Shown: in pieces, positions 5,119 through 5,154 of the stretch
Numbering within the stretch: the stretch's first letter is position 1
Layout: each line of letters opens with the position of its first letter
Position numbers and translations under genes: made by a program
Source: Betaproteobacteria bacterium
GTDB taxonomy: Bacteria > Pseudomonadota > Gammaproteobacteria > Burkholderiales > SG8-39
Reading direction: 5' to 3'
NCBI GenBank assembly: GCA_007280315.1
Contig: QYQC01000192.1
Span: 1-5,154 of the forward strand
DNA: 5,154 nucleotides
Notes under the pieces: model-generated
What the model was told of the DNA's origin: nothing
Seen by the model: the letters and a program-made list of their open reading frames with translations, nothing else
The model's database searches: none

Positions 5119-5154
5119 CTGTCGCTTATACACATTTGACGCTGCGGACTAATA
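5119..5154. other. Nextera transposase adapter read-through at contig end (artefact)
   Basis: From 5119 the bases follow the standard Nextera (Tn5 mosaic end plus read 1) adapter: CTGTC, then CTTATACACAT (5125-5135), then TGACGCTGC (5137-5145) and GAC (5147-5149). Single mismatches fall at 5124, 5136, 5146 and 5150, so about 29 of 33 positions agree with the adapter as I remember it. The errors look like low-quality read ends. It should be trimmed and not annotated as biology. Confidence 0.9.

Noticed and set aside
1..5154. CRISPR array, tRNA, rRNA or complete insertion sequence
   Set aside because: I found no regularly spaced repeats, tRNA-like cloverleaf, rRNA segment or transposase in either strand.

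Overview
The window looks like a 5.15 kb metagenomic or draft-genome contig from a denitrifying (NO-detoxifying) proteobacterium. The left 4.45 kb is a tight minus-strand operon for nitrite and nitric oxide reduction. In transcription order (right to left) it holds a nirK 3' end, a 109-aa three-helix membrane protein, norC, norB, a MOSC-domain protein and a small CopD-type membrane protein. The arrangement, the moderate GC content and the enlarged NorC and NorB resemble gammaproteobacterial methanotrophs (Methylococcales). That taxonomic call is an inference from memory, not something the sequence proves.

Region by region: 1-289 is non-coding as far as I can support and very AT-rich over its first ~100 bases. 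290-733 is the CopD-like protein and 772-1563 the MOSC protein. A long hairpin (1583-1624) separates MOSC from norB (1640-3157). norB, norC (3160-3756) and orf109 (3753-4082) are stacked with stop/start overlaps or near-overlaps. 4130 to about 4456 is only the last ~105 residues of copper nitrite reductase NirK. Its first two-thirds are missing and replaced by unrelated DNA. From about 4457 the character changes: two hairpins, then three small plus-strand ORFs chained by ATGA overlaps (4575-4913, 4910-5080, 5077 onward). I recognise none of the three. They run toward the nirK remnant's side of the contig in the opposite orientation.

How the genes work together: NirK reduces nitrite to NO in the periplasm. 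NorC accepts electrons through its c heme and passes them to the haem b/haem b3/FeB centre of NorB, which makes N2O. The 109-aa protein is placed like an accessory NOR membrane protein. The MOSC and CopD-like proteins probably belong to the same transcript but have no demonstrated role in the pathway.

Two warnings for the reader. The last 36 bases (5119-5154) match the Nextera transposase adapter with a few errors, so they are not biological and the third small ORF is artificially ended. The abrupt nirK break 0.7 kb from this contaminated end may be an assembly or amplification chimera rather than a real insertion.
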